Below are positions 27,927 to 37,927 of a stretch of 64,000 nt of DNA, one piece after another. Origin of the DNA: Pseudodesulfovibrio sediminis (GTDB lineage Bacteria; Desulfobacterota; Desulfovibrionia; Desulfovibrionales; Desulfovibrionaceae); the NCBI RefSeq assembly GCF_020886695.1, contig NZ_AP024485.1, forward strand, positions 2,981,001-3,045,000, written 5' to 3'. A program made the position numbers and the translations under genes. The notes beneath the pieces were generated by a model. The model saw only the letters and a program-made list of their open reading frames with translations, ran no database searches and was not told the DNA's origin. Every line of letters starts with the position of its first letter. The stretch's first letter is position 1.

Positions 27927-28558
27927 ACGACCTGATCATTCTGCATGAAGACCCTGTTCTCGTGGTGGTGGACAAACCCAGCGGGCTGTTGTCCGTACCC
28001 GGCAAAGGGGAGGCCAACCAGGATTGCGTGGTTTCCCGTATCAAGGAGATGTATCCCGGCTGCATAGATCAGCCGTCCGTGCATCGACTGGATCAGGATA
28101 CCTCCGGTCTGTTGGTGCTGGCGCTGACCACCGAGGCCCATCGCAACCTGTCGGTCCAGTTCATGGATCGCCTCGTGGGCAAGCGGTATATCGCGCTTGT
28201 CGATGGTGTGGTCGAGGCGCAGAACGGTCTTATCGAGTTGAAGTTTCGACTGGACCCGGATAATCGCCCCTATCAGGTCTATGATCCTGAAAAGGGCAAG
28301 CTCGGCATCACCCGTTGGCGCAAGCTCGGTGTGGAAGACGGTCGGACCCGGGTGGAGTTCATGCCGCATACAGGCCGCACCCACCAGCTCAGGTTGCATT
28401 CGGCTCATGAGAAAGGGCTGGGGTTCCCCATTGTCGGTGACAGGCTGTACGGTACAGGCACGGGGCCGGGGCAGCTCAAGCTGCACGCGTCCACGCTTCG
28501 ATTCCGCCATCCGAAGACCCGGCAACCTCTGGAGTTCACTTCTCCTGCGCCGTTTTGA
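27923..28558 (+). CDS. RluA-family pseudouridine synthase, catalytic domain only
   Basis: 211 aa, compact for RluA types (about 219 in E. coli RluA). 'VVVDKPSGLLSVPGKG' begins the fold; the catalytic aspartate is D57 in 'VHRLDQDTSGLLVLAL'; 'GKRYIALVDG' and 'PHTGRTHQLRLH' are the other family motifs; no S4 domain. It isomerises uridine to pseudouridine in rRNA and/or tRNA; the closest functional match would be RluA (23S U746/tRNA U32), inferred from the neighbouring partner domain. Confidence 0.9.
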   Translation: MNDLIILHEDPVLVVVDKPSGLLSVPGKGEANQDCVVSRIKEMYPGCIDQPSVHRLDQDTSGLLVLALTTEAHRNLSVQFMDRLVGKRYIALVDGVVEAQNGLIELKFRLDPDNRPYQVYDPEKGKLGITRWRKLGVEDGRTRVEFMPHTGRTHQLRLHSAHEKGLGFPIVGDRLYGTGTGPGQLKLHASTLRFRHPKTRQPLEFTSPAPF

Positions 28559-28990
28559 TCCGGCCCGTTTTCTGGCTTTGTCGCATGCGATGCGACTCTC
28601 CAACGGACCATGTGTTTTCATTCTTGTTTTATTGTGGATGGCGTTTTCTTGCTTAAAAGTGGAATTTCGACTGGGGAGTACCACTTTTGTCCTTTTCTGT
28701 TCCCATTTATGTCATTAAAAGAATCTTTTAAATCAGTATGTTGTAAAAAATACCTTTTTTTATTGCAAAATTGTAATAGCAAAGAGGGGTAAATCGGTGT
28801 CAAAACTACATTTTCGTAGTATTATGCGGTAAGTTCAAAAAGTCTAGACTCTTAACCACCTATTTATTCAGTCTTTTTATTGTTTGGCATATAACTTGGT
28901 ATAGGGGTGGGATTAGATAATAAGGGTCAGGCGCCCTTTGGTCCGGGTGACGCCGGGAAACAATATTTACATGCCTGAAGGAGTATTTAC
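28559..28990. other. AT-rich gap upstream of glnN
   Basis: 432 bases without a convincing gene. Contains a 17-bp inverted repeat TTAAAAGA-A-TCTTTTAA (28715-28731), an ACTAC/GTAGT hairpin (28806-28820), the 10-bp palindrome AGTCTAGACT (28841-28850), a sigma-54-like promoter, and a GC-rich leader stretch just before the glnN ribosome site. Confidence 0.6.
28885..28900 (+). promoter_or_regulatory. possible sigma-54 promoter of glnN
   Basis: TGGCATATAACTTGGT fits the -24 box and spacing, but the -12 box has TTGG rather than TTGC. Sigma-54 control of glutamine synthetase is common, so this is plausible but imperfect. Confidence 0.4.
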
Positions 28991-31174
28991 ATGAGCGGAT
29001 ACCAGACTCGTCAGAACGCAATCAATGCGGTGACAAATTACAAACCCATAGACAAGCCTCTCAACTTCGCCGAGACTTCCCCCGCGGAAATCTACGGTTC
29101 CAATGTCTTTAGCGATAAAGTCATGAAGAACATGCTGCCCAAGGACGTGTACAAGTCCCTGATGGCAACCAAAAAAAGCGGCGAAGCCATTGATTCGTCC
29201 ATTGCGGGTCCTGTTGCTGCTGCCATGAAAGAATGGGCGCTTGCCAAAGGTGCCACCCACTACACCCATGTTTTTTACCCCCTGACTGGTTTGACTGCTG
29301 AGAAGCATGACGGTTTCCTCGCTCCTGACGGTGAGGGCGGCGCCATCGCCGAATTCGACGCCAAGCTGCTCATTCAGGGCGAGCCTGACGCTTCCTCCTT
29401 CCCGTCCGGCGGCCTGCGCGCCACCTTTGAAGCCCGCGGTTACACCGCCTGGGACGTGACCAACCCGGCCTACATCCTGGAAAATCCCAATGGCACCTTC
29501 CTGTGCATCCCGACCGCCTTCATTTCCTGGAAAGGGCATGCACTGGACAAAAAGACTCCGCTGCTGCGCGCCAATCAGGCCATCAACAAATCCGCAACCC
29601 GTTTCCTCGGCCTCTTCGGCACCGACAACGGCGAAATGGTTGTTTCCAACGCCGGTCCCGAGCAGGAGTACTTCCTGCTTGATCGCAATTTCTACTTCGC
29701 CCGTCCCGACCTCATGGTCTGCGGACGCACACTGTTCGGCGCCAAGCCTGCCAAGGGCCAGGAGCTGGACGATCACTACTTCGGCGCCATCCCGCGTCGC
29801 GTGCTGGCCTACATGCTGGAAGTCGAGCGCGAGCTGTACAAGCTGGGCGTGCCGGTCAAGACCCGTCACAACGAAGTCGCTCCCGGTCAGTTCGAGATCG
29901 CTCCGATCTTCGAGCAGGCCAACCTGGCCACCGACCACAACCAGATGGTCATGACCATCCTGAAGTCTGTTGCCAAAAAATACGGCATGGCCTGCCTGCT
30001 GCACGAAAAACCGTTCGCCAACATCAACGGTTCCGGTAAACACCTGAACTACTCCCTGTCCACTCCGTCTCAGGGCTCCCTGTACTCCCCCGGTGACACC
30101 CCGCACGAGAACATGCAGTTCCTGACACTGACCGCTGCCACCATCCGTGCAGTGGAAAAATACGGCAAGCTGCTCCGCGCTGTCGTCGCCTCCGCAGGCA
30201 ACGACCACCGTCTGGGCGCCAACGAAGCTCCCCCGGCCATCCTGTCCATCTTCCTGGGCGGCGAGCTGGCTGAGATCTTCAACCAGATCGAACTGGGCGA
30301 CCTCAAAGGCACCAAGGCCAAAGGCATGCTCCGTGTCGGCGTCGACACACTGCCTCCGCTGCCCATGGATTCCGGCGACCGTAACCGCACCTCTCCGTTT
30401 GCCTTCACCGGCAACCGCTTCGAGTTCCGCGCTGTCGGTTCCAACCAGTCCATCGCCGGAGCACAGGTTGCATTGAACACCATGCTGTCCGAATCCCTCG
30501 ACTATGTCTGCGACGAGATCGAAAAGCTCACCAAAGGCAAGAAGGCCAAGCTCAACGAAGCCTGCCAGAAAGTTATTCAGGGCATCATGAAAAAACACGG
30601 TCATGTCATCTTCAACGGCGACGGCTATGCTGATGCATGGCAGAAAGAAGCCAAGAAGCGCGGCCTGCCCAACCTGAAGACCACTGCTGACGCGCTGCCG
30701 GTCCTCATGGACAAGGACGTCATCGAGATGTTCGAGAAGTACAGCGTCCTGAGCAAGGACGAACTGCATTCCCGTTGTGAAATCTACCATGAGCAGTACA
30801 ACCAGATCATTCTGACCGAATCCCTGATGTGCGCGAAGGTCGCCAAGACCATCATCCTGCCCGCAGCCATTCGCTACCAGGGTGAGCTGGCCGACACCGC
30901 CGCCTCCATCAAGGCCGCCGGTATCGAGCCTCGCACTACGTTGCTCCAGGATATCACCGACAAGTTGCGTGATCTCCAGGAAAGCATCGTGGCTCTGGAA
31001 AAACTGATGGAGAAGGACAACTTCAAGTCTGTGGAAGCCGAAGCTGTCTACAAGACCAAGAAGGTCCTGCCCGCCATGCTGGCTGTCCGCGAAATCGTCG
31101 ACGCTCTCGAAGGCGTTGTCGCAGATGACCTGTGGCCCCTGCCCAGCTACCAGGAAATGCTGTTCATCAAATAG
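28991..31174 (+). CDS. glnN: type III glutamine synthetase
   Basis: 727 aa, the length of GSIII (types I and II are about 470 and 350). It makes glutamine from glutamate, ammonia and ATP as a large cytoplasmic oligomer. Motifs: the GSIII N-terminal region ('[20 protein letters not shown]'), '[18 protein letters not shown]', metal and glutamate binding '[20 protein letters not shown]', '[14 protein letters not shown]' and '[20 protein letters not shown]'. RBS GGAG lies 9-12 nt before the ATG. Single-gene unit with its own terminator. Codon use is more biased than its neighbours, as expected for a highly expressed gene, and this produces a long spurious frame on the other strand. Confidence 0.97.
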   Translation: MSGYQTRQNAINAVTNYKPIDKPLNFAETSPAEIYGSNVFSDKVMKNMLPKDVYKSLMATKKSGEAIDSSIAGPVAAAMKEWALAKGATHYTHVFYPLTGLTAEKHDGFLAPDGEGGAIAEFDAKLLIQGEPDASSFPSGGLRATFEARGYTAWDVTNPAYILENPNGTFLCIPTAFISWKGHALDKKTPLLRANQAINKSATRFLGLFGTDNGEMVVSNAGPEQEYFLLDRNFYFARPDLMVCGRTLFGAKPAKGQELDDHYFGAIPRRVLAYMLEVERELYKLGVPVKTRHNEVAPGQFEIAPIFEQANLATDHNQMVMTILKSVAKKYGMACLLHEKPFANINGSGKHLNYSLSTPSQGSLYSPGDTPHENMQFLTLTAATIRAVEKYGKLLRAVVASAGNDHRLGANEAPPAILSIFLGGELAEIFNQIELGDLKGTKAKGMLRVGVDTLPPLPMDSGDRNRTSPFAFTGNRFEFRAVGSNQSIAGAQVALNTMLSESLDYVCDEIEKLTKGKKAKLNEACQKVIQGIMKKHGHVIFNGDGYADAWQKEAKKRGLPNLKTTADALPVLMDKDVIEMFEKYSVLSKDELHSRCEIYHEQYNQIILTESLMCAKVAKTIILPAAIRYQGELADTAASIKAAGIEPRTTLLQDITDKLRDLQESIVALEKLMEKDNFKSVEAEAVYKTKKVLPAMLAVREIVDALEGVVADDLWPLPSYQEMLFIK

Positions 31175-31201
31175 TATTCCCCAGTAGAACTGATATTCAA
31201 G

Positions 31202-31231
31202 GACCCCGGTGCTCTGGCACCGGGGTCTTTT
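31202..31231 (+). terminator. glnN intrinsic terminator
   Basis: Perfect 11-bp stem GACCCCGGTGC with its complement around a TCTG loop, followed by TTTT. Confidence 0.92.
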
Positions 31232-31350
31232 CGTGTTTCGGTTCGTGTGTATGAGATTCATTGCCGGGAGCTATGCAATTCATAACTACTTGTTCCCATC
31301 CGAGGCAAAGATTGGTATCAGGCCAACAGCTCTTTCAGGAGGAGATAATA

Positions 31351-33075
31351 ATGAAAAAATGGTTTGCCGTTGTTGTGGTTTGTATTGCTCTGCTGGTTGC
31401 GCAGCCTTCGTGGAGTTTTGATTTGACGTTGTTGCATGTCAACGACACGCATTCGTATCTGGATACGACCAGGGACAAGCTCAAACCAGAGGGAAAGTCC
31501 ACATATGTCGAGATGGGATCGTGGGCGCGATTGACCTCTGCGGTCAAGCAGGTGCGCAGAGAACGGCAGAATGTGGCGTTGCTGCACGCGGGCGACGTGA
31601 TCCAGGGTGACCTCTACTTCATGAAGTACGGCGGACAGCCGGAAATGGAGTTCCTGAATCGTTTGCAGTTCGACGCCATGGTGCTTGGCAACCATGAGTT
31701 TGACAAAGGGCCGAATTTTCTTATCAAACTGCTACAGTACACACAGGTTTCCGTATTGTCGGCGAATATTGATGCAGGCCAGTTTCCCGCTCTGGAGGCT
31801 CAGTTCAAGCCCTATACCATCCTGAATTTCGGGACTGACAAGGTCGGCATCATCGGTTTGACGACCAAGGAGACGCCCACGATCTCCAGCCCCGGCGCTC
31901 TCCGTTTCGAGGATGAAGCGGCGACCGCCAGAAAATATGTCGCCATGCTCGAAAGGCAGGGCGTGAACAAGATCGTCCTGCTCACCCATGTCGGCTTTGG
32001 CCGCGACAAGGAGCTCGCCGCCAAGGTGCCCGGAGTGGATGTCGTTGTCGGTGGTCATTCGCATACCCTCCTGGGCGATCCCGCAACCATGAAGGCTCTT
32101 GGCAAGACGCCGGAAGACACCTATCCGGTCACGGTCAAAGGGGCGAACGGCGATCCGGTCTATGTCGTTACGGCCTGGAAGTGGGCCCGTATTTTGGGGC
32201 GTCTGGACGTGACGTTCAATAAAAAGGGCGTGATTACGGCTGCCGAAGGCAAGCCTATTTTGCTGTTGGCCGATTCCTTCCGCCGGAAGAATGCGGAAAA
32301 GAAGAAGGTCGAAGTACAGGGCGTGGAGCGTGAGGCCCTGCTGACTTTCATTCGCTCCAACCCCATGGCCACTATTGTCGCGCCGGATGCTGAAGCCGAG
32401 GTCTTTCTCACTCCCTTTAAGAAGGGTGTTCAGGCCATGCGTAACGAAGTCATAGGGGTGGCCGATGTCGCGTTGCCGCATATCAGGGAGCCCGGCGTGG
32501 ATGAGGACGGTCAGGAATTGACGCAGGGCAGCCTGATCGCTCCCCTGGTCTGTCAGAGCATGTTGGATGCGCTGGCGACCACTGGCGAACCGGCGGACAT
32601 TGCCTTGACCAACGGCGGTGGCGTGCGTGAGTCCGTGCCGCAGGGCAATATCTCTGTTGGTACGGCCTACACGCTTATGCCGTTCAATAATACGCTGGTC
32701 GTGTTGACCATGACGGGCGCGCAACTGACCAAGGCCCTGGAAGGTGGCGTTGAGCGCGGAGATGGAGCCTTTCCGTATGTGGCGGGTGCTCGATATAGTG
32801 CCAATATGAACCTGCCGGAAGGCAGCCGCGTGACAAGCGTTGACGTCATGATCGAGGATGGCCGGTGGGAACGGGTGCGGGCAACACGCGCCTATAGGGT
32901 CGTCACCAACTCATTTCTCGCTTCGGGTGGGGATGGGTATGTTGTCTTGAAGAATCTCAAATCCAAATACGACACCGGGTTTGGGGATGCCCAATCCTTC
33001 ATCAAGTATGTAAAAAAGAAAAAGAACCTGATGCCTCTGCCATTTTCCGGTGTGACATATATCACGACAAAATAA
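31351..33075 (+). CDS. UshA-like 5'-nucleotidase / metallophosphatase, exported
   Basis: 574 aa with a signal peptide ('MKKWFAVVVVCIALLVAQPS', cleavage near 'WSF'). N-terminal metallophosphatase domain with 'LLHVNDTHSYLD', 'LLHAGDVIQGD', 'MVLGNHEFDKG', 'VLLTHVGFG' and 'VVGGHSHT'; C-terminal 5'-nucleotidase domain with 'LTNGGGVRESVPQGNISVG', 'AYTLMPFNNTLVVL' and 'NSFLASGGDGYVVL'. It dephosphorylates nucleotides (or UDP-sugars) in the periplasm so that nucleosides can be taken up. RBS AGGAGGAG is strong. Single-gene unit with its own hairpin terminator. Confidence 0.9.
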   Translation: MKKWFAVVVVCIALLVAQPSWSFDLTLLHVNDTHSYLDTTRDKLKPEGKSTYVEMGSWARLTSAVKQVRRERQNVALLHAGDVIQGDLYFMKYGGQPEMEFLNRLQFDAMVLGNHEFDKGPNFLIKLLQYTQVSVLSANIDAGQFPALEAQFKPYTILNFGTDKVGIIGLTTKETPTISSPGALRFEDEAATARKYVAMLERQGVNKIVLLTHVGFGRDKELAAKVPGVDVVVGGHSHTLLGDPATMKALGKTPEDTYPVTVKGANGDPVYVVTAWKWARILGRLDVTFNKKGVITAAEGKPILLLADSFRRKNAEKKKVEVQGVEREALLTFIRSNPMATIVAPDAEAEVFLTPFKKGVQAMRNEVIGVADVALPHIREPGVDEDGQELTQGSLIAPLVCQSMLDALATTGEPADIALTNGGGVRESVPQGNISVGTAYTLMPFNNTLVVLTMTGAQLTKALEGGVERGDGAFPYVAGARYSANMNLPEGSRVTSVDVMIEDGRWERVRATRAYRVVTNSFLASGGDGYVVLKNLKSKYDTGFGDAQSFIKYVKKKKNLMPLPFSGVTYITTK

Positions 33076-33116
33076 GTAAATAGGCAGCAAAGCAGCGTAT
33101 ATACAGCGCAGAAATG

Positions 33117-33147
33117 CTCCCCCGAAGCGGTCTCCGCTTCGGGGGAG
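33117..33147 (+). terminator. hairpin after nucleotidase gene
   Basis: Perfect 14-bp stem (CTCCCCCGAAGCGG arm, TCT loop) followed by TTGTTTG. The stem is very strong but the T-run is interrupted. Confidence 0.75.
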
Positions 33148-33264
33148 TTGTTTGTCGTGTGGTGCAGCCTGATATTATTCCTTGCAATTAATCACTGTGC
33201 CCAATAAATTGTTTGAGTATGGATTATAGTACAATCGAATATGAGACAAGGAATCGAGAGTTGT

Positions 33265-35952
33265 ATGAGCGTTTACGATTTGCAAACCATATTTGACCAA
33301 TCGAAGGATATTATTGCCGTTTTGGACTTGGATCTCCGATACGTCATGGCAAACCTGGAGTATTGCCGCTATTGGAGTAAAGAGCGGGACGAGGTGCTGG
33401 GCACGCATCTGGTGGACGTGATCGGCGAGAAGCCCTTTGACTCCCTGGTTCAGGGCTGCATGCAACGTTGCGTGAAGGGCGAAGTGGTGCATTTCGAGAA
33501 GTGGTTGGATTTCCCCGCAGTCGGCAGACGGTTCATGGACGTCAAATACACGCCATACAGAGATGAATCGGACACGATTATCGGGGTTTGTCTCATGTCC
33601 AGAGATGCAACGGAACGGATGGAGTATATCGAGGCTGTCAAAAATGAGCGAAATAAGTTTGATGGCATCCTGACCTCTCTCAATCTGGGAGTGGCGCTCT
33701 ACAATCCTAACCTGACCATTCAATGGGCCAACAGGTTCATGTATGAAATGTATCCCTGTCAGGATATGGTCGGCCACAAGTGCCATGAAATGTTCTGGGG
33801 AAAAAAACATACCTGCGATGATTGTCCGGCCCTCAAGAGTTTGGAGTCTGGCGAGACGCACAGCGTGGAGCGGTATGTCGACAACCAGGATCGTTGGATT
33901 TCCCTGACCTCCATTCCCATCAAGAACGACCGAGGCGAGATCGTTCAGATTCTTGCCCATGTGGTTGATATCACCGAAAAGAAATGGTCATTGAATAAAT
34001 TGGAGGCCCGGGAGGCAGAGCTGGCCAGCATTTTCAGGACAACGCAGGTGGGGATCGGCGTTGTCAAGGATCGCGTGGTTCTCCAGGGGAATGACTATTT
34101 CTTTTCCATGCTCGGATACGAAAGGAATGAACTGCTCGGGCAAAATGTTCGCGAGATTTATTCGACACAGGAGGAGTATGACTACGTCGGCTTCAGCGGG
34201 TATGCCAAGATGGAGGAAGAAACAACCGCCACGATGGAAACCCAACTGGTGTGCAAGGATGGTTCGCTTCGTGATGCCATGATCACCATTACGCCGCTGA
34301 TTCCGGGACAGCCTGAGGCCGGGGTGACCTTTGTCGGTATGGATATCACCGACTTCAAACGGGCAGACAAGGCGCTGCATCAAAGCGAGCAGCGGTTCAA
34401 ACAATTATTCGAAGATGTGAATATGATCGCGGTCCAGGGGTATGACCACAGTCGTCACGTCGTCTATTGGAATCCGGCCAGTGAGCATATGTATGGCTTC
34501 ACGCGTGAAGAGGCCATGGGACAGTTGCTGGAAAATCTGATCATTCCCGATTTCATGCAAGACGCGGTCAAGCAGGGGCACGCAGCCTGGGTCAACGACG
34601 GGGTGGCAATCCCTGCCGGAGAGCTGGACCTGACACACAAGGACGGCCACCTCGTGCGGGTGTATTCCAGTCATGTCATGCAGGAGACGGCTTCGGGCGA
34701 GAAGATCATGTATTGCCTCGATGTGGACCTTACAGAGATCAAACGCATTCACAGCCAGCTCGTCCTGGCCAAGGAAGAGGCGGAGTTTGCCAACAAGGCG
34801 AAATCGGAATTCCTGGCCAACATGAGTCATGAAATCAGAACTCCGCTCAATGGTATCCAGGGAATGCTGACACTCATGCAGGGGACGAATCTTGATTCGG
34901 TTCAACGCGAGTACGCCCAGGCCGGGGTGGAGTCGGCAGTGCGGCTCAACCGGTTGCTTTCCGATATACTGGATATTTCCCGTGTGGAAGCGGGGATGAT
35001 GGATGTTGAATATGTACCGTTTAATCTGCATGAAGCGGTGCAGCATGTGGGAACAATGTTCAAGCTGTCCTTTGAGGAAGCCCAAATTCACCTGCATTGC
35101 TCGGTGGCGGATGACGTGCCGGAATATGTTGTGGGTGACAGTGCCCGACTCCAGCAGGTGCTCACCAACCTTGTGGGAAACGCGCTCAAGTTTACGGAAT
35201 CAGGAGAAGTTCGGGTGGAGGTGTCGCTGCTTCCATCGGTGAGTGAAGGGACGCACCGGGTGTACTTTTCCGTGTCCGATACCGGCATCGGCATCAGTGA
35301 TGATAAATTGAAAACCCTGTTCGAGCCTTTTGTTCAAGGCAGTCAGGGATACGCCCGGAAATATCAGGGGGCCGGACTCGGGCTTTCCATCTGCAAGCGA
35401 CTGATGAGTCTCATGAATGGACATATGGCCATGGAGAGTGTGCTGGGCCAGGGCAGCACGGTGCATATGGTCGTTACATTCGGTGAAAAGAAGTCGCAGG
35501 ATACATCCGATTCACCTTATTTAACGCAGAATGACGGCTTGAGTTTCGGCCTGAACGTACTGCTTGCGGAAGACGACAACGTCAACCGGATGGTGGGGCA
35601 GCGGCAATTGGAAAAGGCCGGGTGCATGGTGTCCATCGCATCCAATGGCGTCGAGGCCATAGAAAAATTGCGCAAGCAACAGTTTGATGCGGTCTATATG
35701 GACATCCAGATGCCGGAGATGGATGGCGTTGATGCCACACGATGCGTTCGAGCGGGGGTCGCAGGGGTCGAGAACCGTGATGTTCCGATTTTTGCACTGA
35801 CCGCCTACAGCATGATCGGTGATAAAGCCAAATTCATGAATGTCGGTATGGACGACTACATTCCCAAGCCCATGGAAGTGGAAGATCTGCTGCGTACGTT
35901 GCATCTTGCCATGCAGAAAAAATACGGAACAGGCGACGAGCCTGCTCCGTAA
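33265..35952 (+). CDS. hybrid sensor histidine kinase, four PAS domains plus receiver
   Basis: About 895 aa, no membrane segment. Four PAS/PAC repeats (~5-115, ~130-250, ~260-375, ~385-500); the second carries a Cys-rich loop 'CHEMFWGKKHTCDDCPALKS'. Then a coiled coil, HisKA ('FLANMSHEIRTPLNGIQGM'), HATPase ('LVGNALKFTESG', 'VSDTGIGI', 'GAGLGLSICKRL') and a C-terminal receiver ('LLAEDDNVNRM', phospho-acceptor in 'VYMDIQMPEMDG', 'ALTAYSMIGDK', 'YIPKPME'). A cytoplasmic redox or ligand sensor feeding an unknown phosphorelay. ATG 33265 has AAGGA and GAGAG upstream and begins at the PAS domain; ATG 33241 has no ribosome site. Confidence 0.9.
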   Translation: MSVYDLQTIFDQSKDIIAVLDLDLRYVMANLEYCRYWSKERDEVLGTHLVDVIGEKPFDSLVQGCMQRCVKGEVVHFEKWLDFPAVGRRFMDVKYTPYRDESDTIIGVCLMSRDATERMEYIEAVKNERNKFDGILTSLNLGVALYNPNLTIQWANRFMYEMYPCQDMVGHKCHEMFWGKKHTCDDCPALKSLESGETHSVERYVDNQDRWISLTSIPIKNDRGEIVQILAHVVDITEKKWSLNKLEAREAELASIFRTTQVGIGVVKDRVVLQGNDYFFSMLGYERNELLGQNVREIYSTQEEYDYVGFSGYAKMEEETTATMETQLVCKDGSLRDAMITITPLIPGQPEAGVTFVGMDITDFKRADKALHQSEQRFKQLFEDVNMIAVQGYDHSRHVVYWNPASEHMYGFTREEAMGQLLENLIIPDFMQDAVKQGHAAWVNDGVAIPAGELDLTHKDGHLVRVYSSHVMQETASGEKIMYCLDVDLTEIKRIHSQLVLAKEEAEFANKAKSEFLANMSHEIRTPLNGIQGMLTLMQGTNLDSVQREYAQAGVESAVRLNRLLSDILDISRVEAGMMDVEYVPFNLHEAVQHVGTMFKLSFEEAQIHLHCSVADDVPEYVVGDSARLQQVLTNLVGNALKFTESGEVRVEVSLLPSVSEGTHRVYFSVSDTGIGISDDKLKTLFEPFVQGSQGYARKYQGAGLGLSICKRLMSLMNGHMAMESVLGQGSTVHMVVTFGEKKSQDTSDSPYLTQNDGLSFGLNVLLAEDDNVNRMVGQRQLEKAGCMVSIASNGVEAIEKLRKQQFDAVYMDIQMPEMDGVDATRCVRAGVAGVENRDVPIFALTAYSMIGDKAKFMNVGMDDYIPKPMEVEDLLRTLHLAMQKKYGTGDEPAP

Positions 35953-35994
35953 GAATATCCGTTTATCAGCGGGCGTGGTGGACGCCTGTAGACC

Positions 35995-36984
35995 TTAGCA
36001 GCCCTTCCAGCTTCCGGATTCGGCACTGGCGACCAACGCATCAAGAGTGTGCATGTTTTCGAAGGCGTCCATGATCGTTGTCGGCGGTGGTGTATCATCG
36101 AGAATGGCCTTGGCAAAGGCGTCTCCCTGCAATGTATATTGGTCGCAACTATCAAACGTGATGGAGCGGGACTCCTTGTCCTGCTGAAGGATGATCTCGC
36201 ACGGCTGGTCCGGCGGGGCATTGAACGGGATCATGATCTCAATGCGACCGGTAGACCCTACGATGTTCACCCGTTGATAGGGTGCTGTCTGCGTTGAGCA
36301 GGTGAAGCTTGAGATCCTGCCGCCGAAATCCATCAATCCGGTAAATGTCCGGTCAGTGCCGAACTCCGGGGCCTTGTCCATGGAACCGAGCACTTTTCCC
36401 GGTTGTGCGCCAAAGATGAATCGGGACAGGGAGATCGGGTAGCAGCCGATATCCATAAGAGCGCCTCCGCCCATTTCAGGTTTGTTGCGAATGTTTCCGG
36501 GGTCAGTATTGCAATAGGAAAAGAATGACTGAATGGTGGTCAATTCGCCGATCTCGCCAGCGTCCACCAGCCGTTTGGCTTCGATCCACTGGGGGTGGTG
36601 CCGGTACATGAAGCCTTCCATGACTTTGACATCCGGGGCCATAACCGTGGCGTTGATGACCTTGTTGACCTCGTCACCGGTCAGCCCCATGGGCTTTTCG
36701 CACAAGACGTGCTTGTCCTTGTTCATGGCCTTGATGGTCCACTCCACATGCAGGTGGTTGGGCAGGGGGATATAGACGGCGTCGATGGATTTATCAGACA
36801 ACAGCTTTTCGTAGCTGTCATATACTTTGGGGATGGAAAGTTCGTCAGCTACGGCCTGCGCGCTTTCCTTTGAACGGGACGCGATGGCGACGACTTCGGT
36901 ATGATTGCCTTTTTGCAAGGCCGGGATGACTTTCTGGCGACCTATTTTGGCGGTGGAGAGTATGCCGAAACGTACTTTTTTCAT
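35995..36984 (-). CDS. Gfo/Idh/MocA family NAD(P)-dependent oxidoreductase
   Basis: 329 aa. Rossmann N-terminus 'VRFGILSTAKIGRQKVIPAL' then 'VYIPLPNHLHVEWTIKAM', the catalytic lysine in 'KHVLCEKPMGLTGDEV', and 'GGGALMDIGCYPISLSRFIF' in the C-terminal domain. These enzymes oxidise or reduce sugars, inositols or related alcohols; the substrate is not predictable. Start ATG 36984 (AAGGG upstream) sits at the usual family start; the longer frame is only the antisense of ppnP. Convergent with the kinase gene and divergent from ppnP. Confidence 0.88.
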   Translation of the reverse strand: MKKVRFGILSTAKIGRQKVIPALQKGNHTEVVAIASRSKESAQAVADELSIPKVYDSYEKLLSDKSIDAVYIPLPNHLHVEWTIKAMNKDKHVLCEKPMGLTGDEVNKVINATVMAPDVKVMEGFMYRHHPQWIEAKRLVDAGEIGELTTIQSFFSYCNTDPGNIRNKPEMGGGALMDIGCYPISLSRFIFGAQPGKVLGSMDKAPEFGTDRTFTGLMDFGGRISSFTCSTQTAPYQRVNIVGSTGRIEIMIPFNAPPDQPCEIILQQDKESRSITFDSCDQYTLQGDAFAKAILDDTPPPTTIMDAFENMHTLDALVASAESGSWKGC

Positions 36985-37098
36985 GAGTTTTCCCTTGAAA
37001 GGTTGACGGTGGTTGGTGCCTGTCAGTATATATTTATTTGTGTCCCGCGCAAGTGGGATATGCACACACCCGCAACCTTGTAATTCCCGGAGATACTC

Positions 37099-37413
37099 AT
37101 GTCTACATTCAATAATGTCACGGTCACGAAAGCGGCCAACATCTACTATGACGGCAAGGTTACCAGCCGCGTGGTCTCTTTTGCCGACGGCAGTACCAAA
37201 ACGCTTGGTATTATGCTGCCAGGCGACTATGAATTCGGCACGGAAAAGGCTGAACTCATGGAGATTCTGGCCGGTGATCTGACAGTGAAACTCCCCGGCT
37301 CCGATGCGTGGCAGACGATCAAGGGCGGCGATTCTTTCGATGTACCGGCCAACTCTAAATTTCAACTGAAAGTTTCAGCCGTTGTCGATTACTGCTGTTC
37401 TTACCTCGATTAA
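37099..37413 (+). CDS. ppnP: pyrimidine/purine nucleoside phosphorylase PpnP
   Basis: 104-aa single-cupin protein (formerly DUF1255, YaiE). Family motifs: '[20 protein letters not shown]', '[13 protein letters not shown]', '[17 protein letters not shown]' and '[17 protein letters not shown]'. PpnP splits diverse nucleosides with phosphate to base and ribose-1-phosphate. It may work with the nucleotidase and the BMP importer elsewhere in the window. Divergent from the oxidoreductase; a 137-aa gene follows 12 bp downstream. Confidence 0.92.
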   Translation: MSTFNNVTVTKAANIYYDGKVTSRVVSFADGSTKTLGIMLPGDYEFGTEKAELMEILAGDLTVKLPGSDAWQTIKGGDSFDVPANSKFQLKVSAVVDYCCSYLD

Positions 37414-37425
37414 AGGGAGCGTGCC

Positions 37426-37839
37426 ATGAGTGATGATGGTCAGAGAATAGAATTCGGAACCAAAGGTCCGTACCTCCTGCAGGAGTTGACAGAACAGCCT
37501 CAGGCCATGCTCCTTGAGGACCACGCTGTCTGTCTTCTTCAGTTCGGTCAGCTCTATCTGCCTGTGGCGGTTGACGCCTGTGCGGTTGTGGCTGGTGCGT
37601 TGTCCAATATGAGTCAGGCTGACATCGGACCGGAAAAGGAAGGCATGATCCCGCTTGATTTTGATCTTTCAGAGACCACGGAACTGCCGCTTCTGACAGG
37701 AGCGGCCGGTGAGAGTTTCCAGCATGGCGAGATGGTTTATCTGGATGTCCATTTCGGTGACACCGAAGCCAGGCTCTGTTTTTCCATCATGGCCGCAGCC
37801 ACTGTTGGTCAGGTCCTGTCACAAGTGCCTGCCGAATAG
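37426..37839 (+). CDS. hypothetical protein, 137 aa
   Basis: Not recognised. Acidic, soluble, with a central hydrophobic strand/helix ('LLQFGQLYLPVAVDACAVVA') and a C-terminal 'CFSIMAAATVGQVLSQVPAE'. No signal peptide. GGGAG is upstream of the ATG and it follows ppnP closely, so it is probably co-transcribed with it. Confidence 0.7.
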   Translation: MSDDGQRIEFGTKGPYLLQELTEQPQAMLLEDHAVCLLQFGQLYLPVAVDACAVVAGALSNMSQADIGPEKEGMIPLDFDLSETTELPLLTGAAGESFQHGEMVYLDVHFGDTEARLCFSIMAAATVGQVLSQVPAE

Positions 37840-37927
37840 GGCTGGAGGCAACGAGCCAATGGCCTCTTGGTCAGCGACAGGCGGCGTACCCTCTCTTCGT
37901 CTGAGAGGGTGGCCCGGGGGAGTCCGT

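Noticed and set aside
28967..31261. 764-codon open frame on the minus strand opposite glnN
   Set aside because: It exactly shadows a highly biased, certain GSIII gene; its composition is low-complexity Val/Gly/Asp/His typical of antisense reading of C-ending codons, and it has no domain.
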